From: Linanthus parryae
Taxonomy: Eukaryota > Streptophyta > Magnoliopsida > Ericales > Polemoniaceae
Direction of reading: 5' to 3'
Assembly (NCBI GenBank): GCA_023055425.1
Contig: JALGPY010000009.1
Coordinates: 32,717,275-32,781,274 of the forward strand
DNA length: 64,000 nucleotides
The notes under the pieces were generated by a model that saw nothing but the letters and a program-made list of their open reading frames with translations, was not told where the DNA came from and did not search any database. Every line of letters begins with the position of its first letter. Position 1 is the stretch's first letter. Below, one piece after another: positions 33,268 through 44,023 of the stretch. Both the position numbers and the translations under genes were made by a program.

Positions 33268-35900
33268 GACTTTTGTAGCTCCTTCCAGAAATGAGATAAG
33301 AAGTTTGGATCCCTATCAGAAATAATCGAGCTAGGTACTCCGTGTAGTATTACCACATTCTTGATGTAAGAGTCCGCCCTCTTTTCCATGTCCCATGTGT
33401 CCTTCATGGGAATGAATCTTGCCGTCTTGGTGATTCGATCAACTACCACCCAAATCTGGTTCAACCCGTTAGTCGAAACAGGTAAAGCTGTGACAAATTC
33501 CATTGAGATGGAATCCCATTTCCACACCGGTATCTCCAATGGTTGCAACATTCAACCTGGTCTCTTGTGCTCGAACTTGACCTTCTGACACGTCAAACAT
33601 CTAGATACAAAATCAGCTACTTCCTTCTTCATACCTTTCCACCAGAAATTCTTCTTCAAATCCTTGTATAACTTGTCTCTTTCTGGATGTACCGAATAAG
33701 GCGTTTTATGAGCTTCCCTCATAAGCTTCTCTTTTACTTCTGCACATTTCATTGGTACACACCATCTTCCCTTGAACTTCACGCTTCCATCTTCTTCCAC
33801 TTTGAAATCGAGTGCTTCTCCTTTGTTGATCTTCTCCTTAATCTTTTGTAGGAAAGCGTCTTCTTTCTGTGTTTCCTTTATTTCTTAGAAGATTTCCGGT
33901 ACTATCGTCATATTACACAGCATATTTCTCGAGGTTCCCTTTGTGCAAACTTCAATCTCCAGTCTTCGAAATTCTTCGCAAAGATTAGGTGGTAAAACCC
34001 ACATTGCATTTACCGTATGCTCCGTCTTTCGGCTCAATTCATCCGCTACGACGTTGGCTTTCCCTTCATGGTATTGGATCTTGATATCATAATCTTTGAC
34101 CAATTCTAGCCATCGTCTTTGTCGCATATTCAACTCCTTTTGAGTGAATATGTATTTCAGACTCTTTTGATCGGTGAAGATCTTGCAAGTCGTACCATAA
34201 AGGTAATGCCTCTATATCTTTAGCGCAAACACGATGGCTGCCAACTCCAAGTTGTGAGTAGGGTAATTCTCCTCATAAGACTTTAGTTGTCTAGAAGCAT
34301 AAGCAATCACTTTGCCATCTTGCATTAAAACACATCCTAACCCATGTTTTGAAGCATCACTATAAACCTCAAATTCTCCACCTTCAGTAGGTAACGTTAA
34401 CACAGGTGCCGACGTCAACCTATCCTTTAGGGTTTGGAATGCTTCCTCACAATTGTTGTCCCACACGTACTTGCTTGTCTTCTTCATTAAAGTCGTCATG
34501 GGTTTTGCTATCTTGGAGAAATCCTTCAAGAATCTTCGATAGTAACCCGCCAATCCTAAGAAACTTCTTATCTCCGTTACGCTCTTTGGTGTGGGCCAGT
34601 CTCCTACTGCAGATATCTTCCCTGAGTCTGTAGACACACCTTCTTTGGATATAATATGCCCCAGGAAAAAGGCACTCTATCCAGCCAAAACTCGCACTTG
34701 GACAATTTGCCGTACAACTTCTCGTCCCTTAGGGTTTCCAGCACCCCCCTCAAATGCTGTTCATGTTCTTCCTTCCCCTTTGAGTAGATTAGAATGTCAT
34801 CGATGGAAACGACCACAAACTTATCAAGGTACTTCTGAAGGGCGCGGTGCATCAACTCCATGAATGCTGCTGGATCATTAGTGAGACCGAATGGCATTAC
34901 CGTAAACTCGTAGTGGCCATACCGAGTTCTGAATGCCGTTTTAGGAATATCCTATTCAGCTATCCTAAGCTGATGATATCCTGATCTTAAATTGATCTTC
35001 GAAACGGTAACGGCTCCTTGTAGCTGGTTGAACAAGTCGTCGATCGTGGGAATTGGGTACTTATTCTTAACAGTTACCCCATTCAACTCACGGTAGTCAA
35101 TGCAAAGTCTTAGGCTACCGCCCTTCTTCTTTACAAACAAAACCGATGCTCCCCATGGTGAGACATTATGTCTAATGAAACCCTTGTCCAATAACTCCTT
35201 GAGTTGCTCCTGAATCTCCATTAACTCGGCTGGTGCGATCCTATATGGTGCCTTCGATATTGGTCCATTTCCTGGTACTAAGTCTATTGCAAAGTCCACG
35301 ACTCTCTTAGGTGGCATTCCTGGAAGCTCTTCTGGAAAGACATCAGAAAATTCATTCACAACTGGGATATCTTCCAACTTCTCCCCTTCTTTCCCTTGGT
35401 CATGGATCGTACAGAGGTATGTCCTATGCCCTTTCTTCACATCTGAGAGAATGGTTAAGGCTGACACGATTTGGATTTTGGGTCCAGTGGTTATACCCCT
35501 ATAGGATAGACGTTCTCCCTTCCGTCCACCAAACCTAATCTTTTGGGTGGCACACTCTTTGGTTGCTTTGTATTTGCTAAGCCAATCCATACCTAAGATG
35601 ACATCTAGGTTGCCGAGATCGGAAAGAATTAGATCACAAGGTATCTTGGCTCCTAAGATTTCTATGTTGACTCCGGTGTACATGGTATTGCAGGGTGTGA
35701 CTTCTCCAATAGGGGTAGCGATTGAGACAGATATTGGGGTAGGATTTGGTAAGTCTAACTTCTTAGCAAAAGTAGATGATATGAAAGAAAATGTGGCTCC
35801 AGAATCAAATAACACAAAAGCAGGGGTAGAATGGATTAGGAATGTACCAGTCACCACGTTGGCCTGTGCTGCCTGAGTCTGGTTCATCACATTGATAGTT
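33268..35900 (-). pseudogene. Tekay protease-RT-RNase H-integrase, N-terminal part
   Basis: Minus strand. Protease [13 protein letters not shown] (about 35800), RT with [19 protein letters not shown] and the SIDDILIYS active-site box (usually FIDD; one residue changed), RNase [14 protein letters not shown], integrase zinc finger (H...H...CLTCQK) and the start of the DDE core with SDRDPNF. Breaks: TAG at 34952-34954, a frame change near 34665, stops at 34212, 33885 and 33552. The first catalytic Asp of integrase is Glu (SISMEFVTALP, about 33500). The gene stops at the SIRE insertion and resumes at 8970. Confidence 0.88.
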
Positions 35901-37260
35901 CCAGCTGCGCTACTTGTCGTGGTTGCGGGTGCAGGTGCGCCTGCTACAGTGGTTGCTGAAGCAGCATTGTTGTTTCCATGGGGTCGGTTGTTGTAACAAT
36001 TTCCTCCTTGCCAGTTGTTACCCCGGTTATAGCTACCTCCATTGTTGTTCCTGTTGCCAGCATTGTTGTTGTTTCCATACCCTCTACCTTGCTGGTAGTT
36101 GCGCTGGTTCCCACCATACTGGTTACCACGGTTTTTATTGCCACCCTGGTTGTAACCGTTGTTATTCCGGCCATAGTTGTTTCCTCCTTGGCGGTTCACA
36201 TTGGTTCCTCCATATCTTCCCCCATTGTTGTTCCCGGAGTTGTTGGAGTTGAAATTGTTGAGGCCTCCACCGCTATTGTTTCCTGAGGGTCTTGAACGAC
36301 ATTCAAACCTTCGATGGCCCAACTTTCCACAATTGATGCAAGTAACTTTCCTTCCTTGACAATCCACACCTCGGTGGTTCTGCCACATCTCGAGCAGTAG
36401 TAAACTCTTACTTGGCCTTGTCCACCTTGGCCTGGGTTTCCCAACTGGTTCGTGAGAGTTGGGTTGGGACGAAACCTTTTATACCCGTTATCATTTCCTG
36501 TACCGTGATTTTGGAAACCTGTTGCAAACGGTGTCTCGGTCTTCCTTTTCCTTTTGGCTTCTGCATTACTATCTAGCATGCGCTGCATATCCTGAGCCGC
36601 TCCATAGGCTTCCAACAACGAGTTAAAACGTGTAGGCCCCATTGCCCTTCGTACTTCAAAGTCCAGACCTTCGACAAATTTGCGGATCCTTCTTACTTAT
36701 GTGGGTGTGATTTCCCGCCCGAACCTCATGAGTTCCATGAATTTGTCATAGTAATCAGTTAAAGTAGCTCCATCTGGCTTCAGGTGCTAGAATTCATCAA
36801 GTTTCGTCGACTTCACATGGTCGGGGTAAAACCGCTCACGCATAGCATCCTTTAGCTGCTCCCATCCAAAGCCTTCCTGGGCGAGCAATTCAGCTGATAC
36901 GGAGCTCCACCATTTATCAGCTTCTTTCTTGAAGTAATAGGTCGCCACTTCTATGCCTCGATCCTCAGGGCAACGCACCGAGATCAGTGCCTTGTGAAAG
37001 TCGCGGATCCAATCCTCTAAGATAGTCGGGTCTTCCGTCCCATAAAAGAAGTCGAGTCGGAGCTCTGCAATCTTACTCATTATGACATTTCCCCCAGCCT
37101 GTTGATTGTGCAAGAGTTGGGTTAAGGCTAGGGTCGCTTGTTCCAGATTCTGGAACCGAATAGGGTCATATTGCTGAGGGACCGGAATTTGCTGGTTTCC
37201 TTGGGTTCCGTGACTCATAGTTCCTACTTCTCTTGCACGTCTCTCAGTATAATATTGCAT
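35900..37260 (-). pseudogene. Tekay gag with zinc knuckles, broken
   Basis: Minus strand from Met at 37260. The gag core (FFYGTEDPTILEDWIRDF, KWWSSVSAEL, FYPDHVKSTKLDEF) is followed by stops at 36787 and near 36702, then a conserved part (MGPTRFNSLLEAYGAAQDM). A frame change near 36385 lies within the first CCHC knuckle region (YYCSRCG...NHRGVDC). The second knuckle [14 protein letters not shown] is intact. A very Asn/Gly-rich stretch (about 36000-36300) then leads into protease. Such knuckles bind the element RNA during packaging. Confidence 0.85.
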
Positions 37261-37512
37261 TGTACCTTTAAATATAACTATACTTAATATATGTGGAAAA
37301 GAATTCTACTTCTAGTTCACACATGCAAAAAATTCCAAATAATTCATCATTTATTAATCCACCCATCAAATAATCCACATGAAAACTAAAATGATTAAAA
37401 AAAACATCTCAATCCCGAAAGAAATAGCAATTCCTAAAGCAAGCTAAACGTTCACTCTCGTGATAAAAGAAAAGCAATAAATGGAAATCCTAAGGGTGGG
37501 ATGGGTGTGGTT

Positions 37513-38065
37513 CTACTCTTCATCGTCACTTAGAAACATGAGCTCGATATTGGTAGGATCAATCGCAATCTCTTCCGCTTCGTCGATCTGTTCATGCTCA
37601 ATTTCTTCAATCTCGTCCACGTCAGCATTCCAATCTATAAACTCCTCGTGTGCCTCCTCGCCTTGGTTCGCTCCTTGGTCTTGATCATTTTCTTGGTTCT
37701 CATCCAATTCCATGTTTTCTTGCTCCTCCTCCATTTCTTCTTCGACCTCTTCATCCTCTTCTTCTTGGTGCTCGGCGTCCTGTGCTGCCTCCTAGTTCAT
37801 TGTTGGATTTGGCAATTTTTCCATCTCGTACCGAAGCGCGAGTGGGTTCATATAGTAGTGATCATAATCGCGGCGTTTGTACTTGGTGATATTAGGTACC
37901 TTTTGGCCCCATATATTCGTGACGAACAAATCATCATAGTTCCCTTTGAGGTTATTCCATAGAGGGTCATCTGGTAGACCGTTGAGGATGTAATAGCATG
38001 TTCTCAGCGGGTGGGCGTAGATCTCGTTGCCATGTGGGCTTTGGCTCTAAGCAATGCATAGACTT
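37513..38065 (-). pseudogene. Extra ORF in the Tekay 5' leader, acidic C-terminus
   Basis: On the minus strand, between primer site and gag, lies a protein-like stretch. Near 38080 a pyrimidine tract ends in CAG like a 3' splice site. The sequence then reads FEVYALLRAK in one frame and, after a small indel near 38035, IYAHPLRTCYYILNG and WNNLKGNYDDLFVTN in another. A TAG near 37796 follows, and then a very acidic tail (many Glu and Asp, ending FLSDDEE) to 37513. I do not recognise the family. It could be an element-specific leader ORF or captured host sequence. Confidence 0.5.
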
Positions 38066-38429
38066 CGAACGTACGTGCAGTACTCTGAAAGGAGAAAGAA
38101 AAGTTTCAGAATTGTTCTAAGCCACGTATACACTCATTACTCGATTAAGTAAATTAAAGCAGGCATGTAACGTGAATAAATTAACAAATTAACAAGTTAT
38201 GAGTCACATAGAAAAGTATCCCTTCAGAAATAATAGAGATTAACAATTAATCACACAACACAGTTATGAATTTAGAAAGAAAACACGGCTACGCTAACCC
38301 GCATCCCGACTTGTTTATTTTTATTTCCGGTCTTAGTTATCCTATGTCCATTTTAATTTTGAAGAGCTTCCAATTATTGTTTAACTTTATTAATGGAAAT
38401 CGAGAAGTCGCACTAGCGTTGGAACCGTC

Positions 38430-38443
38430 GGCTCTGATACCAA
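38430..38443 (-). promoter_or_regulatory. Tekay primer-binding site (initiator Met tRNA type)
   Basis: On the minus strand TTGGTATCAGAGCC follows the CA end of the 5' LTR (38445) after one or two bases, as expected for an element using initiator tRNA-Met. Confidence 0.88.
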
Positions 38444-40097
38444 CTGAAACAACCCGTGAACCTATGGTTCCTCGCTAGTACAACTTAACGAAATCCAAGA
38501 GTACTTTATTTAAATAAAAGTAAAGGAGAAACCCTCCTTACATTATTGAACAGAAAGTTAAACATTGTCTTAAAACAAGAAACTGAAACTACAATGTTAT
38601 TGGCTAGAAATGATCTAAAAATCCAACTCGTGCGCGCGATTTCCCCAGCTTATTCTTGACCTGCGGGTTTTGAAATAGCGATAGCCGACCGCAGAAAAAT
38701 TTTAATTAGTAAAAGCTAAGTAAGATATACCACAATATGTAAAACAGACTTTTGGCTAAAAAGGAGAACAACAACCAAAATTTATTCACTCGTTTAGTTG
38801 AGGCGTAGCCCACGAGCCCCAACGAGTACGATGTGGACAGAGAGGTCACGATGGAATAAATAATAATAATGGGGTGCATGTTGGGATGTACCAATTTCTC
38901 CCCGGACGCTAGTAGATAGCCCTTCGCTATCCCGCCCTAACCATTATGAGACCTTAAGTGCCGTCACCCCTATACAATCGTGACCCAAACATGCAAAGGT
39001 AGTACTCATAGATTCCACGATAAATAAGAGAGTAAGCACCCTAGGGAAACCACACACATGTGTTCCCGGCTATTAGCCTTCACGCGCATCCTCTGCACAT
39101 CGTTCCCAGTTCTATTATCGTACAATTATCATTTCACATGACTTTCGGGTTTTCTCAAATAACCACACATTTTCAAAGTAGTATTTGCAAAAGAGATTCA
39201 AGACTTATCAAATTCTCCAGTATCACGATTCTGGTAGTTCATGAGCGATTTTGAAAGATAAAACACGCCAAGAGACATTTTGATAGTGTAAAGGTATTGG
39301 GCATATAACTTACTTGGAGATGGAAAGAGAGAATTTCAAACACAAGCAGCACATAACTTAGTAGTAGGGGTCCGCAACGAACTCTTCTCCTACGAACTCG
39401 GAATCTACAATATCACATAATCCTATATTAACACATATTCATCCATACAACAAATCACGATTAGATGTCCTATATGAATGCAAATGCAAATTCCCCACAT
39501 AATCCCCAAACAAGTTATATTTTACTAGCCACGAATTGCACGTTTAGAACACATATTTACTAAGAAACATAGTGGTGTATAAATATAAAATAATGATTGT
39601 GGTGAGGAAATTTTATGTAGTATTATAAAATATTTATAGCGGCTTATATTTATAAATATAAGAGATAACTACTTTAATTAAGCTAAAGTCGACTATATTT
39701 ATCATAAAAGTGATACTAACGAAAACAAATGTTATTACGTGAAAATAATACTTAATTTATGATAGGAAAACAATAAGTAAATACTATACTAACAACACTC
39801 GCGAAAAAAACTAATTTAACAATTATAACACAAAAACAAAACTTTTTAGTTGTTAGGAAAACAATAATTAAATACTATACTAACAACACTCACGAAAAAA
39901 ACTAATTTAACAATTATAAGGATGTAAATTTATTTTCAGAAAATAGATATTCAATTTTATCTAACAAAGTTTATAGTTTGTAATAACAACCAAAAAGTAT
40001 TACTAGTACCCTCAATGCAACAAAACAGTTTTATTGCTTTACATCTACTGATCTTAATAAAACACACACTTAATAGATTATAAGTTGAGCATTTTTT

Positions 40098-41658
40098 GGT
40101 AAACAATGGAGGCAAAACGCCTAAAACACAGACCTAATACATCCTACACCAGAAAGATCAAAATCTAACAAGCTAGAACAATACTCAGGAGAATTAAACA
40201 GAAAGTGTTTCTCAAAATCCATAAAATGAGAATTCTGGGCTAGACAATTAGCCACCCCATTTCCTTCTCTCCAGATATGAGCAATACCTCCATTAACTCC
40301 AGCAAGCAAATCTCTAATTAAGCTTACCATTCCTCCCAAAGAAGCATCCACACCAGAATCCACAATCAGAGACACAGCATCAGCAAAATCAGATTCCACC
40401 ATACAATCATGCTGATCCAGTTCTTTCATAGTAGAGAGGCCAATTAAAATAGCCCATAACTCACCTTGGAGCACAGAAGTAGGCACCAAAACCTGTTGTA
40501 ACCCCCAAGGCCATTCACCCTGGTGATTTCTGCAGACAATTCCAATTCTAGTAGAGCCATTAGTAGCCACTGCACAATCCACATTAAATTTAATCTTAAC
40601 AGAGGGGGGAACTAACCATTTAACCACCACAGGAGCCATTTTCAACATCTTCAAATCAAACTATAACCCCTGCATCACTCTCCTGGCTTGCCCATACAGA
40701 AAATCTTCAACATTATCTGGCATAATGATCTCAGACTCATGCATCTTCAAATTATGCCACAGCCAGATCTGAGAAGAGGTGACCAAAAACAGAAGTTGCC
40801 AATCTATATCAGCCTTCTTACCCCAATTTTCACATAAATTGAAATCCACCCAATCAATTAGATCAAGGTTATAGAAAATCTGCCAATGATCATCGTGAAC
40901 AATTAACTTCCAGACCCTAAGAGCCAAATCACAATCTCTTACTGCATGCAAGGAAGATTCACACACACCACCACATAGGAGACAAGCAGCAGTAGCAATA
41001 ATACCTCTTCTGGCTTTAAGCTGCTGAGTTAACAACCTGTCATGTCTAAGTAGCCATATAAATGGTTTCCATCTTTGATACCCCTTTATTTTCCAGATTC
41101 AAGACCACTTCTTATCACATGAAGGTCTAGAATTTTTTGCAACAATATCAGTATAAGCAGAGGACACTGTAAACTTACCTTTATTATGAAGCCACACCAC
41201 CTCATCCTTCTCAGCTGTATCCCCAGTGACTGCAACTAATTGTAACAATTCTAATATAGGTTTGGGTAACTTTGAATCAAACCTACAAAACTCCCACCCA
41301 GTCTCACTGCTCCAGTAGCTATCTACAGTTGACAACATCTCCTCCTCTGACACATCAGCCATTGCCACATCAATTAACCTGAACTGACGTAGCCAATTAT
41401 CAATCCAAAACAGAGTGCTCTTACCATTTTTGACATTAATACCAATATTCTTAGAAACAGCCAACATGCTCTTATGAATCTGCTTCCATACTCTTGAATA
41501 ATAGGGCTTAGTTTGACCATCACCCTCTCTTATAGGAGGTGGACCATACTTCTGAACCAGCTCTCTAGCCCACACAGAAGACTGATTCTTGAGAATTTTC
41601 CAACCACTTTTAGCTAATAAGGCCTGATTAAAAGACCTAAAATCTCTAAAACCCAGAT
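40098..41658 (-). mobile_element. 5'-truncated plant LINE in Tekay 5' LTR
   Basis: Minus strand, only the end of ORF2 is left, followed by a short A-run (plus-strand T-run at 40092-40097). The coding remains are those of a plant L1-type element with an RNase H tail. The 5' end is cut within the region after the RT core. The insertion removed about 243 bp of LTR and left filler at the 5' junction rather than a clear target duplication. Confidence 0.85.
40121..41658 (-). pseudogene. LINE ORF2 C-terminus: zf-RVT region and RNase H
   Basis: From the right on the minus strand: HLGFRDFRSFNQALLAKSGW (the post-RT motif), WIDNW, a zf-RVT-like Cys/His segment (CLLCGGVCESSLHAVRDC), then an RNase H domain with FNVDCAV, QGELWAI, VESDFADAV and HIWREGNGVANCLA. 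These carry the expected acidic residues and the His. It ends at 40121. Stops near 41098 and 40660 separate the three open parts. In plant LINEs this RNase H degrades the RNA strand during copying; this copy has no endonuclease or RT core and cannot act. Confidence 0.85.
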
Positions 41659-41677
41659 GGGACGTCGGGACCTGGGT
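41659..41677. repeat. Filler copied from 199 bp away at the LINE junction
   Basis: GGGACGTCGGGACCTGGGT at 41659-41677 is repeated exactly at 41858-41876 inside the same LTR. In the other LTR the equivalent of 41659 lacks it, while the equivalent of 41858 (about 7300) is present. It therefore looks like templated filler DNA. Confidence 0.75.
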
Positions 41678-41715
41678 GAACATGTAGGCAACGAAATGAT
41701 ACTTGAAAGTCTAAT

Positions 41716-42220
41716 TTAGAGATTTCGGTGTTTACCAACTGAAGGAACACGAAGAGGAGGGGACGGAGATGGGAAGCTTCGATGTTGCTTCTGGGTTCGC
41801 CGAAATAGAGGGAGACGAACGGAGGAGAGCGGCGGTGGTGGCGAACGACGGGCAGAGGGGACGTCGGGACCTGGGTTCGCCTCTGCTCGTTTCGTCGGCG
41901 GCTTCGACAGAGAGTAGAGAGTGCGAGAGAGATGGCGAGAGGGAGTGTGAGAGAGAGATACGAGAGTGGGTTGTTCTTGGGTTAACCGATCGGACATTGC
42001 AAATCACCCAGAGGATTTTACGGGTTCGATTTGGGAATCAATTTGGTGAAATTGATTGCAAGGTTTGGGTCTCTGACTTGATGGGGTTGAATCGGGATGG
42101 GATTTAGGAGAAATGGAGGTCAGCTTCCCTTTTGCCGCGGGTGATTTTCGCCGGAGAAACCGCAGAGAAGACTCTGCTCACAAATACAAGGGTTGAGGAT
42201 GATGGTAGGAGGATGTGTAG
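41716..42220 (-). other. GC-rich gene-like block inside the Tekay 5' LTR
   Basis: Counterpart of 7154-7660. The same two minus-strand frames (93 and 91 codons) are open, with about a dozen replacements each. An extra piece (about 42036-42070) is present here and missing in the other LTR. Confidence 0.35.
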
Positions 42221-42389
42221 GGTGTGGCGGGTGCACCACTCTACGCGGTGATTCGCTACGCAAACTAATTAAAAATTTCACTTTAGTACACGCTAAAAAC
42301 GTTACGCGACACGTTACACTTCACCCACTAATTTACACACACTAACTATATAAAAGTTGTCATCCTACAAACAAATACTTTTTGATAAA

Positions 42390-42390
<1 letters not shown>

Positions 42391-42463
<73 letters not shown>
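42391..42463. repeat. (AAT)n microsatellite in Tekay 5' LTR
   Basis: About 24 AAT repeats, ending in AATAGTAG. Same LTR position as the repeat at 7801-7883. Confidence 0.9.
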
Positions 42464-43236
42464 GTAGAAATAAAGAAACTATTAATTAGAAGGACAACCA
42501 TTTTTATAATATTCAAACTGTGACCCAGAATATTAGCTAAATTCCCAAAATACCCCCGTAAAAAATACAGGGGTATTACAACCAATATTGTAAATAACGT
42601 TCGTTATTTTCGGCATGTGTTGGTTATATGCCCTTTTTAACGCATTCAATTAATTTAAACGTCGGCGCCAATTTTTTTCATTTCAGTTCAAACTTTACAG
42701 ATGTGATGTAAATTTAAAGGCGCCAATTTTTTTTATTTTCATTTTAAACTGTACAATTTTGATTTCAATTTAAAATTTAAGAAATATTTTTTACATTAAT
42801 TAACTGTAATTTCCACGTGGCAATTCCTCATGCAAAGCTTGAGAGGACTTTCTCAAATAGTATACATATAGATATTCATTAGTTGTGTTTGTATGTAGTA
42901 TCACTTAAGTAGTAGTTCATGTATTAGAACAAATTTGACTTAATATAGTGAAATAATTTTATTTACTAGTAATTGTATTAATTCAGCTACGATACTAATA
43001 AATATTTACAAATCAAATAAATAATCATAATGGTGTTTGTTCATATCAGTGGGCGTGGGTTCAAATCTTGGCAGGGACATTTATTTTTTAAATGTGATCC
43101 GGATCCGGTTGAATTTCGGCCGGATCGAGCCGGAATTGGGGCTGGTACGGATCAGAGCTGATTCCGTTCCGTTTGAGCTGAAAACCGGAACGTTCTGGCC
43201 GTTCCGGACCGGAACGAAAAGGAATTCACAACTATG

Positions 43237-43244
43237 CTTGGTAC
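43237..43244. repeat. Right 8 bp target duplication of hAT-like element
   Basis: CTTGGTAC, alike to CTTTGTAT at 3437-3444 at 6 of 8 positions. Confidence 0.4.
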
Positions 43245-44023
43245 CCTTCCAAGCAGAGCCGGTCCAAGGGTAAGGCGGCTGGTGCAATGACTTTAGGAAT
43301 TAGCCCAAATATGATAAAATATTGCAAGACTCCAAATTAATTAGTAGTATTGGCCCTAAAGTACTTCAAGACTCCATGTTATGACTTTTCAATTTTCTGT
43401 TTGAACCAAAAAAGAAATTAGTCCCTCTTGGTTGTATTCTTTGGCTTTGTTAGGGAAGATTAATTTTTTAACTATTTCTGAAATCATAACTCATTTTTTT
43501 AGAGATGATAAAAGTCAGCATCGGGGAATCCATAACTACCTGAAAAAACCAAAAGTGTACTATAAATTCAAATTAACCCTAAAATAAATAAAAAATAAAT
43601 GTTTGCTATTAGCTGAAATAATCCATCAAGTGAGATGATCTACAGAGTTTGAAACAAAAAAAATAATCCGGGGCTGATGTTCCCACGAACATAATTTACA
43701 ATCACACGAACTTTTTGATCAAAAGTCTATTTGCCCTTCAATTGTTTCCCAAAGAAATAAGTACGGTGATGTGTTTCTTCTCTTTACTCTTGCTACTTTA
43801 TTTCTCTCTTTACCATTTCAAGTTCTGGTAACATTATCCATTCTGAGAACTCCATAGTGGTGAACATTTCTTTATCGACATCCAAGATCAAATATGTTGA
43901 TTATGTCATAGATGACCTCGAGCATGGACTCGATGTCCTTAAGGCTTATTTTCCCCCTACGGTAATGCTTGATCCGGAGCAAAAGCCTCGCAGGATAATC
44001 GTCTCAACCGTGCAGTTTGCCAG
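43245..44023. other. Unassigned sequence with a gene-like scrap
   Basis: Mostly AT-rich noncoding DNA. From about 43769 a start codon is followed by a hydrophobic, signal-peptide-like run (MCFFSLLLLLYFSLYHF) that stops after 20 codons. In another frame, open from before 43857, VNISLSTSKIKYVDYVIDD and LDVLKAYFPPTVMLD follow up to the LTR at 44024. This may be the broken first exon of a host secreted-protein gene, but I recognise no family. Confidence 0.35.

Larger units (their letters stand above)
5242..42580 (-). mobile_element. Ty3/gypsy Tekay-like chromovirus, split by SIRE and a LINE
   Basis: The minus-strand element is bounded by long LTRs at 5242-7992 and 38445-42580 that align along their length. 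Gag, protease, RT, RNase H, integrase and a chromodomain-like C-terminus follow in the usual gypsy order. Flanking 5-mers are ACAAA (5237-5241) and ACCAA (42581-42585), a duplication with one mismatch. The integrase gene is cut by the SIRE element: the N-terminal part ends at 33268 and the C-terminal part resumes at 8970. Removing inserts leaves about 11.5 kb. Many stops and frameshifts show it is long dead. Tekay (Del-type) is inferred from the LTR length, gag style and the chromodomain tail. Confidence 0.85.
38445..42580 (-). repeat. Tekay-like 5' LTR, interrupted by a LINE
   Basis: On the minus strand it runs TGTAATACCCC (42580) to TTGTTTCA (38445). It aligns with 5242-7992 except for the LINE at 40098-41658, loss of the block equal to 6868-7110, and a local duplication of about 85 bp near 39760-39920 (ACTATACTAACAACACTCRC occurs twice). 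The GC-rich block and AAT microsatellite are at the same relative places. Confidence 0.88.
3833..42872 (-). mobile_element. Helitron-like non-autonomous element, split by Tekay
   Basis: Read on the minus strand, the right edge gives A|TCTATATGTATACTATT (42872 leftwards), a typical TC-type Helitron 5' end. The left edge gives a near-perfect hairpin (CCGTGCATCGCTCGG, one mismatch in the stem), then GTTAAAAG and CTAG|T at 3836-3833. TC start, subterminal hairpin, CTRR end and insertion between A and T without duplication are the standard Helitron hallmarks, and all four are present with consistent orientation. The two parts (3833-5241 and 42581-42872) sum to about 1.7 kb with no Rep/helicase coding, so it would be non-autonomous. 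Confidence 0.6.
3445..43236. mobile_element. Non-autonomous hAT-like element, split by the nested stack
   Basis: The left end starts CATATTTGTGAAT followed by GGTTCCGGTTCC. The reverse complement of the right end starts CATAGTTGTGAAT followed by a GTTCCGGTCC-type stretch. The terminal 13 bases differ at one position and the subterminal regions are both rich in GTTCCG-type words, a style common at plant hAT ends. Imperfect 8 bp repeats flank it. Without the insertion its two halves (3445-3832 and 42873-43236) total about 750 bp, and neither half encodes anything. It is the outermost layer of the nest. Terminal similarity is short, so another TIR superfamily remains possible. Confidence 0.45.

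Noticed and set aside
35914..36252. Long plus-strand open frames opposite Tekay gag (Cys/His/Val-rich)
   Set aside because: They mirror the Asn/Gly-rich low-complexity coding strand and have no independent support.
43250..43290. AGAGCCGGTCCAAGGGTAAG resembling a terminus of another hAT-type family
   Set aside because: No partner inverted end or duplication found in the window.
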